DNA of 22,653 bases from an uncultured Planctomycetaceae bacterium (GTDB lineage Bacteria; Planctomycetota; Planctomycetia; Planctomycetales; Planctomycetaceae), in contig CAIXQV010001160.1 of the NCBI GenBank assembly GCA_903921605.1, positions 1-22,653 of the forward strand, read 5' to 3'. A program made the position numbers and the translations under genes. The notes beneath the pieces were generated by a model that saw nothing but the letters and a program-made list of their open reading frames with translations, made no database searches and had not been told where the DNA came from. This document shows, piece by piece, positions 8,717 through 16,386 of the stretch; within the stretch, counting starts at the first letter, position 1; every line of letters begins with the position of its first letter.

Positions 8717-9100
8717 ATGACAGATGTCACCGGCACCGAAATTCAGGTCCTGCTTTTCTCTTCTGATCTGATGCTGATCAGTTCAGCCGGAGGTGCCGCA
8801 GCCGCAGCAGGATTCGTGTTTCGATCAGCATCCTCGTTCGAAGATCTCATCGCCAAAGCGACCCCGACCACCATCCTGTGCGTCGACCTCGGCTTTGCGG
8901 CCGTGGACCCGCTGCTCGTTTCGGAACAGTTGCCCACACTGACGGCTCGCTCGGGAATTGCATTCGGCCCTCACGTTCACATCGCCAAACTCAATCAGGC
9001 TCGCGAAGCCGGTTTCGCAAAAGTCATGAGTCGCGGTCAGTTCGTCGGTCGGATGATCGACGAACTGAAAGCCGCCGCCGCTGCGATCCACCATCATTGA
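8717..9100 (+). CDS. Receiver-like (possibly degenerate) small protein
   Basis: A 127-residue cytoplasmic protein without signal or membrane span, starting 3 nt after the ExbD2 stop and so last in the operon. Its fold order resembles a response-regulator receiver domain: beta1 VLLFSSD, beta3 TTILCVDLGF where the Asp could be the phosphoacceptor, beta4 SGIAFGPHV, then AREAGFAKVMSRGQF in the place of the usual Thr/Ser and Lys region. The first acidic pair is reduced to S-D, and the conserved Thr and Lys are not at the expected positions, so it may be a pseudoreceiver. The C-terminus is AAAAAIHHH. Its location suggests it controls or senses the channel complex. Family assignment is by eye and moderate. 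Confidence 0.55.
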   Translation: MTDVTGTEIQVLLFSSDLMLISSAGGAAAAAGFVFRSASSFEDLIAKATPTTILCVDLGFAAVDPLLVSEQLPTLTARSGIAFGPHVHIAKLNQAREAGFAKVMSRGQFVGRMIDELKAAAAAIHHH

Positions 9101-9250
9101 AATCCCCACTGGGCCTGTCCCCAAATGGTGTGGACTTAAGCAATTCATTGATGTCCAGCGTTCTTTCGTCGAGCTTGTCTCGTGGGAGGACACAACTGGC
9201 AGCTACGATTTGAGACGAATCGCGCCAAGGCGCTCCGTTTCGGGTTGTGT

Positions 9251-9326
9251 TTCGCAGCGTAGCTGTGGCAGGATTCAGCCCGAAGCCTCAGCCTGGGGCT
9301 ACCTGCTGCCGCCTCTACGAGGCGAA
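9251..9326. repeat. Long imperfect hairpin inside MITE-like element
   Basis: Nested inverted repeat: TTCGC (9251-9255) with GCGAA (9322-9326), CGTAG (9258-9262) with CTACG (9315-9319), an inner imperfect GTGGCAGG/CCTGCTGCC pairing, and AGCCC (9277-9281) with GGGCT (9296-9300). It could fold as a long hairpin in DNA or RNA. Confidence 0.5.
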
Positions 9327-9423
9327 ATTAGAACGACAGTTGTCCCACTAAATCTCGCTGCAGTACCAAAGTTTTCACACCTCAGGACAAGCCCCATTGT
9401 GGCAAGTCGAGCTTAAGTCCACG

Positions 9424-9444
9424 CCACTGGGCCTGCTCCAGTGG
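9424..9444. terminator. Possible terminator-like hairpin at element end
   Basis: Perfect 7-bp stem CCACTGG (9424-9430) / CCAGTGG (9438-9444) with a 7-nt loop. There is no U-run on either strand, so it is a weak terminator candidate for the two converging genes and also part of the inverted-repeat end. Confidence 0.3.
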
Positions 9445-9518
9445 TCAATCGGCTTCTGCACCATGACCTGTCAAAAGGGTCTGTGGCGGAAAGCGCTTTG
9501 ATTCCTCACCAGAACCAA

Positions 9519-10976
9519 CTACTTCCCGGCAACGGCCACCGGAAAGAACTTGAAGTATTGATCTCGCAATGCATAAATGGCGACCGCTGTAATTGACACG
9601 AAGGCCAGCCACATGCAGACGTCGAGGAAGAATGCCGGTGTGATTCTGCGATCAAGCTTTCGGTATCGAAAGTAGATGGTGACGGCAGAAATGATTGGAA
9701 GCGTCAACGCCTGGCCAAAGCCGCCGACAACAACCATCCAACGAGGTTCCTTGAATGCAAGGAACAGCAACAAAGCCAGCACCGGGATCATCAGCGACAC
9801 CCAGTGAATGACTCGACCACGCTGCGCGGGCTGACGATAGGTCATGAATCCCGCAAGACTCAAGAAGTCGGCCACCAGACGAGCATTCCCGGCGCTCGAC
9901 AAGTACAGCGTCTTGAACAACACAGCCGCAGCCCCGATCAGGAATACGATCTTTGTCCATAGACCGAACGTATCAACAAACATCCGGGCCAGAGTCTGAA
10001 TCATGTCTTTGCCTTCAGGATGCAGACCCTGAGCATGCAGAACTGCAGCTCCCATGAAGTAAAATGCGAGCGTTGAGACCGTGAACACGATCATGCTCAC
10101 CCAGGCATCCAGATGCATTACTCGAACCCAGCCTTTGGCTCGACGTTCCCAGTCCGGCCCGGGCTCCACTTTTCCCGTGTAGCGAGCATATCCTTTTTCA
10201 AGACACCAATACGGATAAAAGAACAGCTCCGTCGCACCGACTCCGGTGATTCCAAAGACGCCGAACGCCACTGCAATTCCTTCGGCTGGCATGCCGAACG
10301 TCAGCCCATTCGCGACGTCCGACCAGTTGATGGGGAACTTCGTGGCCGGCAGTGCACAGGCCGCTGAGACAGTCAGCAGCGTAACTCCAACCACCAGGAT
10401 AGTCGTGACGATTTCAATTCTGCGATAAGTACCACTCCAGAGAAGTCCCATCGCCGCCAAACATGTCAGCACAGCCCAGGGAAACTCCGGACGCTGACGA
10501 GTCGCGGTCGCCAATGACGGCAGGAACGTATCCAGCAGATTAGCAAAGCCCTCCGAGACGGAAGGAAACGCCAGGTTCAGTGACTGCCCAACGGTCCCTG
10601 TCATTGCTCCCAGCTGGAACACGGTCGACAGCATCATGATCAGCCACCACCATGCAATCCAGTGAGCTCCCAGGCGAGGACCGCTCAGTTCATTAATCGC
10701 TCCCAGCGTAGGTTTGCCGGATGAAATGGCATAACGGCCAAGTTCCACCTGCATAAAGACTTTGATGACGCAGCTAAACAGAATCAGCCAGAGAAACACA
10801 AAGCCGTGTTTCGCCCCCAGAGAAGTCGTCAGCAGCAACTCTCCGGACCCAACAATCGTCCCGGCCAGAATGATCCCCGGACCGATCATCTTCAAAGCCG
10901 CCCACAGAGAAACTGGCGGTTCCTGAATCGCATCCTTCGGAAGCGCATACGGGTCATACTCAACAACTTCAGACAT
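9519..10976 (-). CDS. Divergent Nramp-fold transporter (lacks DPGN)
   Basis: Multi-span inner-membrane transporter of 485 residues related to the Nramp (LeuT-fold) divalent metal transporters. GPG at 32-34 opens the first span, as in Nramp, but the metal-coordinating DPGN is replaced by GSGE at 43-46, so the usual Asp and Asn ligands are absent. The region matching the sixth span (about 238-255, GVFGITGVGATE) lacks the usual MPH. About 11-12 hydrophobic segments follow, and the length fits the family. Substrate is therefore unclear: Mn2+ transport as in canonical Nramp cannot be assumed, and another cation or solute is possible. The start is at the ATG at 10976. It follows the sodium symporter gene on the same strand after a 124-bp gap. 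Confidence 0.8.
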   Translation of the reverse strand: MSEVVEYDPYALPKDAIQEPPVSLWAALKMIGPGIILAGTIVGSGELLLTTSLGAKHGFVFLWLILFSCVIKVFMQVELGRYAISSGKPTLGAINELSGPRLGAHWIAWWWLIMMLSTVFQLGAMTGTVGQSLNLAFPSVSEGFANLLDTFLPSLATATRQRPEFPWAVLTCLAAMGLLWSGTYRRIEIVTTILVVGVTLLTVSAACALPATKFPINWSDVANGLTFGMPAEGIAVAFGVFGITGVGATELFFYPYWCLEKGYARYTGKVEPGPDWERRAKGWVRVMHLDAWVSMIVFTVSTLAFYFMGAAVLHAQGLHPEGKDMIQTLARMFVDTFGLWTKIVFLIGAAAVLFKTLYLSSAGNARLVADFLSLAGFMTYRQPAQRGRVIHWVSLMIPVLALLLFLAFKEPRWMVVVGGFGQALTLPIISAVTIYFRYRKLDRRITPAFFLDVCMWLAFVSITAVAIYALRDQYFKFFPVAVAGK

Positions 10977-11100
10977 CGAACGTGGCCCTTACAAACTCAG
11001 ATCCGGTGGGTGGGGTAGCAACAAAACGCAGCACACTACGCAATTAGCCAGCGTGTGAGCAACTCATTGGGTTTTCATGTCTCAGTAGTTTCAGGTTCCA

Positions 11101-12813
11101 CTAAGACTCAACTTCAGGGGGCAATTCACGACGCATCACGACGGCTCTTGTGTATTCCAGTCCCGGAAAATCCGGAGCCGTGCGAATGAATCGACTGACT
11201 ACCGCAGCAATCAGAAAACTGGAAAGATAAGGAACCGCAGTCGTCAGAGTAATCGTTGGCTGATAGCTGGTGCCAAACAGGATCTGCCAGTAACTCCAGA
11301 AGAACGAAATGAGAATACTGAAAGTCACCGCAATTTTTGCTGCGCGACCATCACAGCGCAGAAACATCCCAATCAAGAACAGCGACGCGAGCGGACCAAG
11401 AAACATATTGAACGCGGGAGCCATCAGATCAAAGATATTGCGGCCTGAATTCTGCGCCAAATAGGCAACTCCAATCGCCAGAGAAGTCACAACCAGACCA
11501 ACAACCACAGAAAGCACTCTCGCGAATCCCACTTCGGTCAGCCTCTTCTTTGCCCCCTGACGAATACGTCCGTAAAGATCTGCAGCGAAGACGGCACTGA
11601 TACTGTTGACCCCTGAAACCAATGTCTGCATAGCATCACAAACCAGGACGGCAAGAATGACACCACCGATCCCCGCCGGCAATTGATGAGCAAAGAAATG
11701 GGGCATCACTTTGTCCCCGTGTTTCACCACGGTGTGTCCATTTTCAACGACAAAAATCCCTTCCGGCAGATAGGTTGGATGTTGCAGATAAAACGCCAGC
11801 AGAGCCAAACCACACAATGCCAGGAGTACTCCAATCGTGACATCAGTCAACGCCGCGACAAGGTAGCTGCGTTTCGCTGATTTCAATGACGTTGTGGAAA
11901 AATACCTCTGCAAAACCACCTGATCAGAGCCATGGGTGCAGATCACCCAAAAGAAGTTCAACATTGCTGCCGTCACAACTGTCATTCGAACGGTTGGATC
12001 CATGCTGAATAAAATCAGCTTGGTATGCCCGGCAGAATTCTCCGCGGCAAGTCGCCACCATTCGGCAGGCCCGGTACCGGTCGTCCAGATCACATATCCC
12101 AGAGTCGTGATCGTCCCGCCGAACAACATCAATGACTGCAGAACATCGTTCCAGATCGCGGCGCGAAACCCTCCGATACTTCCATAGACCGTCGCCGATA
12201 ACCCCACCGCAACAATGATCCAATACAGAAACGATTCGCGAAGAGGGTGTGAAGCCTCTGACGAACTAAACCACTGAGCAATTGGATCCTGAGTTTCGAT
12301 GGGGATCAGCGTGCCGACCATCTGCGTGAGTGCCAATGACCCAACATAGGTCACCATGGACATCCAGCCCAATCGCAGGAAGAGAAACAGAACGCTGCCA
12401 ATGATTCGAGTCTGCACATCGAATCGTCGCTCCAGGTACTCATACGCGCTGGTAAACCTGAGCCGCATAAAGAACGGGACCCAGACGAACAAAACCACCG
12501 ACATACTCAAAGGAAGCGCTAGGTATTGTGCGAACATGGCGACACCGTTCTTAATCATTTCCCCGGGCACACCCATATAGGAAATACTGGACATCAAAGT
12601 GGCCAGCACACTTAAGCCCACGGCGACCCACGGCATACGCCGCCCACCCAGAAAGAACTCGCTGGTACTGGCCTGACGCCTTGACGACCAAATCACGATC
12701 CCCATCGTGATCAACAAATAGACCGCCAGTCCGAGGAAATCGATCAACTGCAAACGATCACGAGGCGCCGGAGCGGTACGAACAGCTATCATGAAGTCAT
12801 GGACAGAATGCAT
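11101..12813 (-). CDS. Sodium:solute symporter (SSS/SLC5 family)
   Basis: Inner-membrane transporter of 570 residues that uses the Na+ gradient to import an unidentified solute. The early motif LSVLATLMSSISYMGVPGE matches the first core span region of SSS proteins, and the later LRLGWMSMVTYVGS and GGFRAAIWNDVLQ segments also fit. About 13 hydrophobic segments are visible. The start is the ATG at 12813 because AGAGGAA lies 8 nt upstream; an in-frame upstream start at 12876 lacks such a site. Upstream is a 454-bp gap, so it probably has its own promoter. The Nramp-like gene lies downstream on the same strand with 124 bp between them; co-transcription is possible but not shown. Sequence alone does not reveal the substrate (sugar, proline, pantothenate and sialic acid are all known in the family). 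Confidence 0.9.
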   Translation of the reverse strand: MHSVHDFMIAVRTAPAPRDRLQLIDFLGLAVYLLITMGIVIWSSRRQASTSEFFLGGRRMPWVAVGLSVLATLMSSISYMGVPGEMIKNGVAMFAQYLALPLSMSVVLFVWVPFFMRLRFTSAYEYLERRFDVQTRIIGSVLFLFLRLGWMSMVTYVGSLALTQMVGTLIPIETQDPIAQWFSSSEASHPLRESFLYWIIVAVGLSATVYGSIGGFRAAIWNDVLQSLMLFGGTITTLGYVIWTTGTGPAEWWRLAAENSAGHTKLILFSMDPTVRMTVVTAAMLNFFWVICTHGSDQVVLQRYFSTTSLKSAKRSYLVAALTDVTIGVLLALCGLALLAFYLQHPTYLPEGIFVVENGHTVVKHGDKVMPHFFAHQLPAGIGGVILAVLVCDAMQTLVSGVNSISAVFAADLYGRIRQGAKKRLTEVGFARVLSVVVGLVVTSLAIGVAYLAQNSGRNIFDLMAPAFNMFLGPLASLFLIGMFLRCDGRAAKIAVTFSILISFFWSYWQILFGTSYQPTITLTTAVPYLSSFLIAAVVSRFIRTAPDFPGLEYTRAVVMRRELPPEVES

Positions 12814-13267
12814 GCTGGAATTCCTCTGACCGGATTTTGATCGACTGGTCCGGATGGCCCTCAAGTCAGCAACCATAGGTGCGGTTGGACCGTCTGTGGG
12901 CCAAGCGTATCAGTTTCGGAGGCCCATAAGCAATCCAGCCAATTGTCCATGTCCGGTTCGCATCGGGAACATAAGGACTGTTGCGGAGCATCGTCCATTC
13001 GAAAATGGCAGGTTGATATACTGCATGAGCCGTCACAATGAACACCGGGACACTGCATTACAGCCAATCGCAAGCGGCGAGTGCAGCCGCCTCTGATCTG
13101 CGGCAGCAGAGTCCGATATGAGGAGCGACGCCGAATCGCAGGTGAACCAGTGCGCACCGCTCTACTCGAAATGAATCGCAGATTTTCCGGATCGGCTTAA
13201 CGCATGGTGGCACTCGCGGTAGGTTCCATGTCTCGTGATCATCCGACATAAAAAGTGCGGGGAAAGC
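12814..13267. other. Intergenic region upstream of symporter gene
   Basis: 454 bp between the TsaB gene end and the symporter start, both on the minus strand. Short open frames on both strands look random. GCGGC (13074-13078) can pair with GCCGC (13086-13090), which can alternatively pair with GCGGC (13100-13104); this might be a competing-hairpin leader but is weak. I see no tRNA, repeat or clear promoter. Confidence 0.3.
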
Positions 13268-13948
13268 TTAACAGGGCGGATGAAGGTCGCGTTTTTCTTC
13301 GGCATAGCTGAGACGCACATAGACGGGTTCGAGAGTTTCAGGCATCGAAAACTCTTTTCGGCTGACCATGTCGATGCCCAATCGAGCAATCGTGGAAGCT
13401 CGGGGCTGCCAGCAGGACTCTGCAAGTAGACGGTGATTAGTGGCTAATTCGGGACGCAGTTTAGTCAGTCCCGGTCCTGTCAGAATGGGATCCTGTGGCA
13501 AGGTGTCCTGGCCGGTCACATGAATACTATCGATCAATTGCCGACATCCAGAGACGGCGTCAAGCTGATAAGTCCCGGCAAACACTTCTCCTCGCTGAGC
13601 ATCCACGAGAGCCGTGACGAGGGCTTCTTCATCAGGAGCCTGCTGGGCAATCGCGCGGAGTGTATCGACCGCAACCAGATGCGACTGATTTAACCACGCG
13701 AATGTCTTGGCAAAAACGAGCCCAACTCGCAGGCCCGTAAAACTTCCGGGGCCGATACTGACAGCGACCGAGCGAATATCTGTCGGCTTGAGAGTTAGCT
13801 CACGCAGGAGTTTGTCGACCTCCGCAACAAGCGACTGCGCATGGCGAACTCCACCGGCGGCGGCGAGAACCCGTTCGGCCAGCAGGTTGGAGCCGTCAGT
13901 GACGGCGATGGATCCCAATGATCCCGATGTTTCAACAGCGAGCAGCAT
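13268..13948 (-). CDS. tsaB: TsaB, tRNA t6A37 biosynthesis scaffold subunit
   Basis: A 226-residue cytoplasmic protein of the ASKHA (HSP70/actin-like) fold that pairs with TsaD (and TsaE) to form the threonylcarbamoyl modification at A37 of ANN-decoding tRNAs. The start MLLAVETSGSLGSIAV is the nucleotide-fold first strand, and GPGSFTGLRVG at 66-76 is the family signature. DAQRGEVFAG and the C-terminal EPVYVRLSYAEEKRD segment are also typical. Length matches TsaB (about 220-230). RecJ is 13 nt upstream on the same strand, so the two are probably co-translated. TsaB does not catalyse the transfer itself. Other genes of the pathway are not in the window. Confidence 0.95.
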   Translation of the reverse strand: MLLAVETSGSLGSIAVTDGSNLLAERVLAAAGGVRHAQSLVAEVDKLLRELTLKPTDIRSVAVSIGPGSFTGLRVGLVFAKTFAWLNQSHLVAVDTLRAIAQQAPDEEALVTALVDAQRGEVFAGTYQLDAVSGCRQLIDSIHVTGQDTLPQDPILTGPGLTKLRPELATNHRLLAESCWQPRASTIARLGIDMVSRKEFSMPETLEPVYVRLSYAEEKRDLHPPC

Positions 13949-13961
13949 CGAACGATTCTGA

Positions 13962-15728
13962 TTAGAGGTTGGTGGCAGAAAGCTGAGGATCGTGGGCTGG
14001 CTTCCAGTCGATCAACTGCAACTCCACTTTATTGAATCCACGAAACGAATTGATCACAGGCGCGAAACTGATGGAGAATGGTCCACGGACGGAGGCGAGT
14101 TCTTCGGCCCATTCGCCGCGTCCCCATGCCACAGCTCGCATGATCGTTCCCTGTTGCCGAATCTGAAGGGAAAGATGTCGGGAGCCTTCGCCCATGGTTT
14201 TCGGTGGCTCGGCCAGATCGACTCGATTGGCCACGAAACGCGGTTGAGGATTCGCCTGACCAAACGGACCCAGCCGCTCCAGTTCCTGCACCGCGCGGAG
14301 ATTGACTTCCTTGAGAAGCACCTCCGCATCAATGGCCAGTTCTGTGTCTTCCGGTGTCGGGTGGAAATTCTCGGCTGCCCACGCAGCCAGAGTATCGCGC
14401 ACAAGGCCGACCGCAGTGGCTTTCAATCGCACACCGGCTGCCGCTTTATGGCCGCCGAAGCCGCTAACATGCTCGCGGCAAGAGGCAAGCCCAGCGTACA
14501 AATCGAAGCCCGCCCAAGAGCGACCAGATCCAGTCCCCGTTCCGTCGTCACGGAGAGCGATCAGGATCGTCGGCTTGCTGAATTCGTCCGTCATGCGACT
14601 GGCCACAATCCCGATGACTCCAGGATGCCAGTCATGATTCGCCAGAACGAGCGTCTTATGATTTTCCCACTCAGGATTCTCCGCCACCATTTCTTTGGCT
14701 TGTTTGAAGATGCGACGTTCGACAGTCTTGCGGTTTTCGTTGAGTTCATCGAGATACTGAGCCAGCCGGTCGGCTCGTTCGACGTTCTCCGTCGTGAGTA
14801 GTTCGACCGCCAGTCGAGCCTGGCCAAGTCGTCCTGCGGCGTTGATTCGCGGGCCAAGAGCGAAACCCATATCGTCGCTGCGAAGTTCCGGCTTTTCTGT
14901 GAGCCCTGCAATTTTCAGCAACGCTTTCATTCCGGGCGTCGACTGTTCACGAAGGCTTTGTAAGCCATACCGTACGATGACTCGGTTTTCGCCGATCAAA
15001 GGTACAACATCCGCGACAGTCCCAACGGCGGCAAGCCCAACAGCCTGCTTAAGAAACTCCTTCATTCGTGGCGAGGCTTTCTTGCCATCACCCAGTCGCT
15101 GACAGATGGCCCAGGCCAGCTTAAAGGCAACGCCGGCACCGCAAAGCTCGCCGAAAGGATACTCGGTTCCCGGTAAGCGAGGATGCACGAGAGCCAGAGC
15201 ATCGGGCAAGGATTCGCCGATGTGATGATGATCAGTGATGATCAGATCGAGCCCGATGGATTTTGCAAATGCGGCTTCTTCGACGCTGGCAATTCCGCAA
15301 TCCACAGAAACGATAAGCCGCTTTGGGTCTTCCTCGAATAATTGCTGCAGTGCGTTCTTGTTGATGCCGTAGCCTTCTTCCATGCGGCACGGGATGTAGT
15401 AATCCACATTCGCGCGATTGAGCTGCAGGCAGTGCCAGAGAATGCTGGTCCCGGTGACACCGTCAACGTCATAGTCTCCGTAGATGGTGATGCGTCGTTG
15501 ATCTTTGATGGCAGCGAGGATCAGGTCAGCGGCCTGATCGATACCCGGCAACTGTGATGGATCATGCAGATCGCTCAGCCGAGCATCCAGAAAACTGCTC
15601 GCACCAGCGGCCTCCGAGAAGCCTCGTGCAATCAGCACCTGAGCCAGCAGGGGAGAGATTTTCAGTTGGCCACAGAGCCTGCGAATGGCAGATTCATTAT
15701 GAGGTTGAAATGTCCATTTTCTTGACAC
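13962..15728 (-). CDS. recJ: Single-stranded-DNA-specific exonuclease RecJ
   Basis: A 588-residue 5'-to-3' ssDNA exonuclease used in recombination and mismatch/base-excision repair. The DHH-family motifs are intact: DYDVDG at 85-90, SVDCG around 143, and DHHH from 166; the DHHA1 domain carries GGHKAAAG at about 425-432. A C-terminal OB-like domain follows (RAVAWGRGEWAEEL). Mn2+/Mg2+ ligands are the Asp and His residues in these motifs. The GTG at 15728 is chosen because it precedes the family-typical S-R-K-W-T-F-x-P-H start and has GGAG 10 nt upstream; an ATG 46 codons earlier would overlap the FHA gene's end and is unlikely. The next gene, TsaB, starts 13 nt after its stop. Confidence 0.93.
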   Translation of the reverse strand: MSRKWTFQPHNESAIRRLCGQLKISPLLAQVLIARGFSEAAGASSFLDARLSDLHDPSQLPGIDQAADLILAAIKDQRRITIYGDYDVDGVTGTSILWHCLQLNRANVDYYIPCRMEEGYGINKNALQQLFEEDPKRLIVSVDCGIASVEEAAFAKSIGLDLIITDHHHIGESLPDALALVHPRLPGTEYPFGELCGAGVAFKLAWAICQRLGDGKKASPRMKEFLKQAVGLAAVGTVADVVPLIGENRVIVRYGLQSLREQSTPGMKALLKIAGLTEKPELRSDDMGFALGPRINAAGRLGQARLAVELLTTENVERADRLAQYLDELNENRKTVERRIFKQAKEMVAENPEWENHKTLVLANHDWHPGVIGIVASRMTDEFSKPTILIALRDDGTGTGSGRSWAGFDLYAGLASCREHVSGFGGHKAAAGVRLKATAVGLVRDTLAAWAAENFHPTPEDTELAIDAEVLLKEVNLRAVQELERLGPFGQANPQPRFVANRVDLAEPPKTMGEGSRHLSLQIRQQGTIMRAVAWGRGEWAEELASVRGPFSISFAPVINSFRGFNKVELQLIDWKPAHDPQLSATNL

Positions 15729-15783
15729 GAAAAAATGCTCCGACGAATCGACAACCAGTTGAGCGATGACTGTTGATCGCTGA

Positions 15784-16203
15784 CTATGGTTCAGGAGGTT
15801 TGAAAGACGGGATTTCGCGAGTCGTCCGCTCGTGCAGATTTGACTGATCCAACTCAATCTCCACAATCAGTTCGGTATCGCCCAGCAGAATTTTGTCACC
15901 CGTCTTCAGGATGACTCGATCGATATCCTGTTCGTTGACGATCGTCAGATTTGTGGACTCATGGTCGACCAGTTCAAATTCACCATTATCTGAAGCACGA
16001 ATCTCGGCATGAATTCGACTGAGCAGCAAATCATTGATCGCGATATCAGCTCGATGGCTGCGTCCGATAGTGACAGGCAGATCTCCAATCGAGAGCTGAA
16101 TGAAACCATCAGAAAAGATCGCTGATTTCAAAGTTAATCGAGACATCTCAAATCTCACGAATTCCACACGGCGGCCGGAAAAGCCGTCTTCCGAACACAG
16201 CAT
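15784..16203 (-). CDS. FHA-domain protein
   Basis: A 139-residue cytoplasmic protein that is almost wholly one forkhead-associated domain, which binds phosphothreonine peptides. Key features are PVTIGRSHRADIAIND, SRIHAEI (the S-R-x-H phosphate contacts) and ESTNLTIVN at the place of the S/T-N-G-T loop; then KTGDKILLGDTELIVEI completes the sandwich. Start choice is open: ATG at 16203 has GGGGAA 9 nt upstream, while ATG at 16146 begins MSRLTLKS, a natural start for a single-domain protein of 120 residues. RecJ starts 56 nt after its stop on the same strand. It faces a divergent acidic coiled-coil gene. FHA proteins commonly read the output of Ser/Thr kinases, but no partner can be named from sequence. 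Confidence 0.88.
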   Translation of the reverse strand: MLCSEDGFSGRRVEFVRFEMSRLTLKSAIFSDGFIQLSIGDLPVTIGRSHRADIAINDLLLSRIHAEIRASDNGEFELVDHESTNLTIVNEQDIDRVILKTGDKILLGDTELIVEIELDQSNLHERTTREIPSFKPPEP

Positions 16204-16386
16204 GATAGAAGATTCCCCGCCAATCAGAAGTACTCCTGACCGGCACAATTGGAATCATTCGCAAATCCGGATGCGGGAATTTCCTCGGTGGTCATGCGGG
16301 GCTCGCGCGAGCAGTCATATTCAGAGCTAGTGTTCAGGCGACACTTGAAATCTTGAAGTGCCTTGTCGCACATCTCAGAGGAAGCC
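16204..16386. promoter_or_regulatory. Divergent promoter region, FHA / acidic coiled-coil gene
   Basis: 183 bp between two diverging genes, so at least two promoters are expected. I could not define -35/-10 boxes reliably. Strong ribosome-binding sites are GGGGAA before the FHA ATG (16203) and AGAGGA before the ATG at 16387. Confidence 0.35.

Larger units (their letters stand above)
9106..9444. mobile_element. MITE-like inverted-repeat element
   Basis: A 339-bp non-coding segment starting 6 bp after the operon's last stop codon. The left end holds CCACTGGGCCTG (9106-9117) then GTGGACTTAAGC (9130-9141); the right end holds GCTTAAGTCCAC (9411-9422) then CCACTGGGCCTG (9424-9435) closed by CCAGTGG (9438-9444). 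So the ends are inverted copies of about 36 bp (12 bp perfect plus a palindromic outer part), the hallmark of a miniature inverted-repeat element. There is no transposase inside, and the small open frames have no recognisable product. No clear target-site duplication is visible. It may double as a transcription terminator for the operon. Confidence 0.55.

Noticed and set aside
9210..9416. 68-residue frame in the MITE-like element
   Set aside because: Basic and Ser-rich random-looking sequence lying in a structured non-coding segment; no start signal.
13074..13104. Competing GCGGC/GCCGC hairpins, possible attenuator
   Set aside because: Stems are only 5 bp and GC-rich chance pairing is likely; no leader peptide or U-run is nearby.
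12854..13157. Small frames on both strands in the symporter upstream gap
   Set aside because: No conserved motif or ribosome-binding site, and they overlap each other on opposite strands.
13992..14801. 269-residue plus-strand frame
   Set aside because: Antisense to recJ, whose frame carries the full DHH and DHHA1 motifs.
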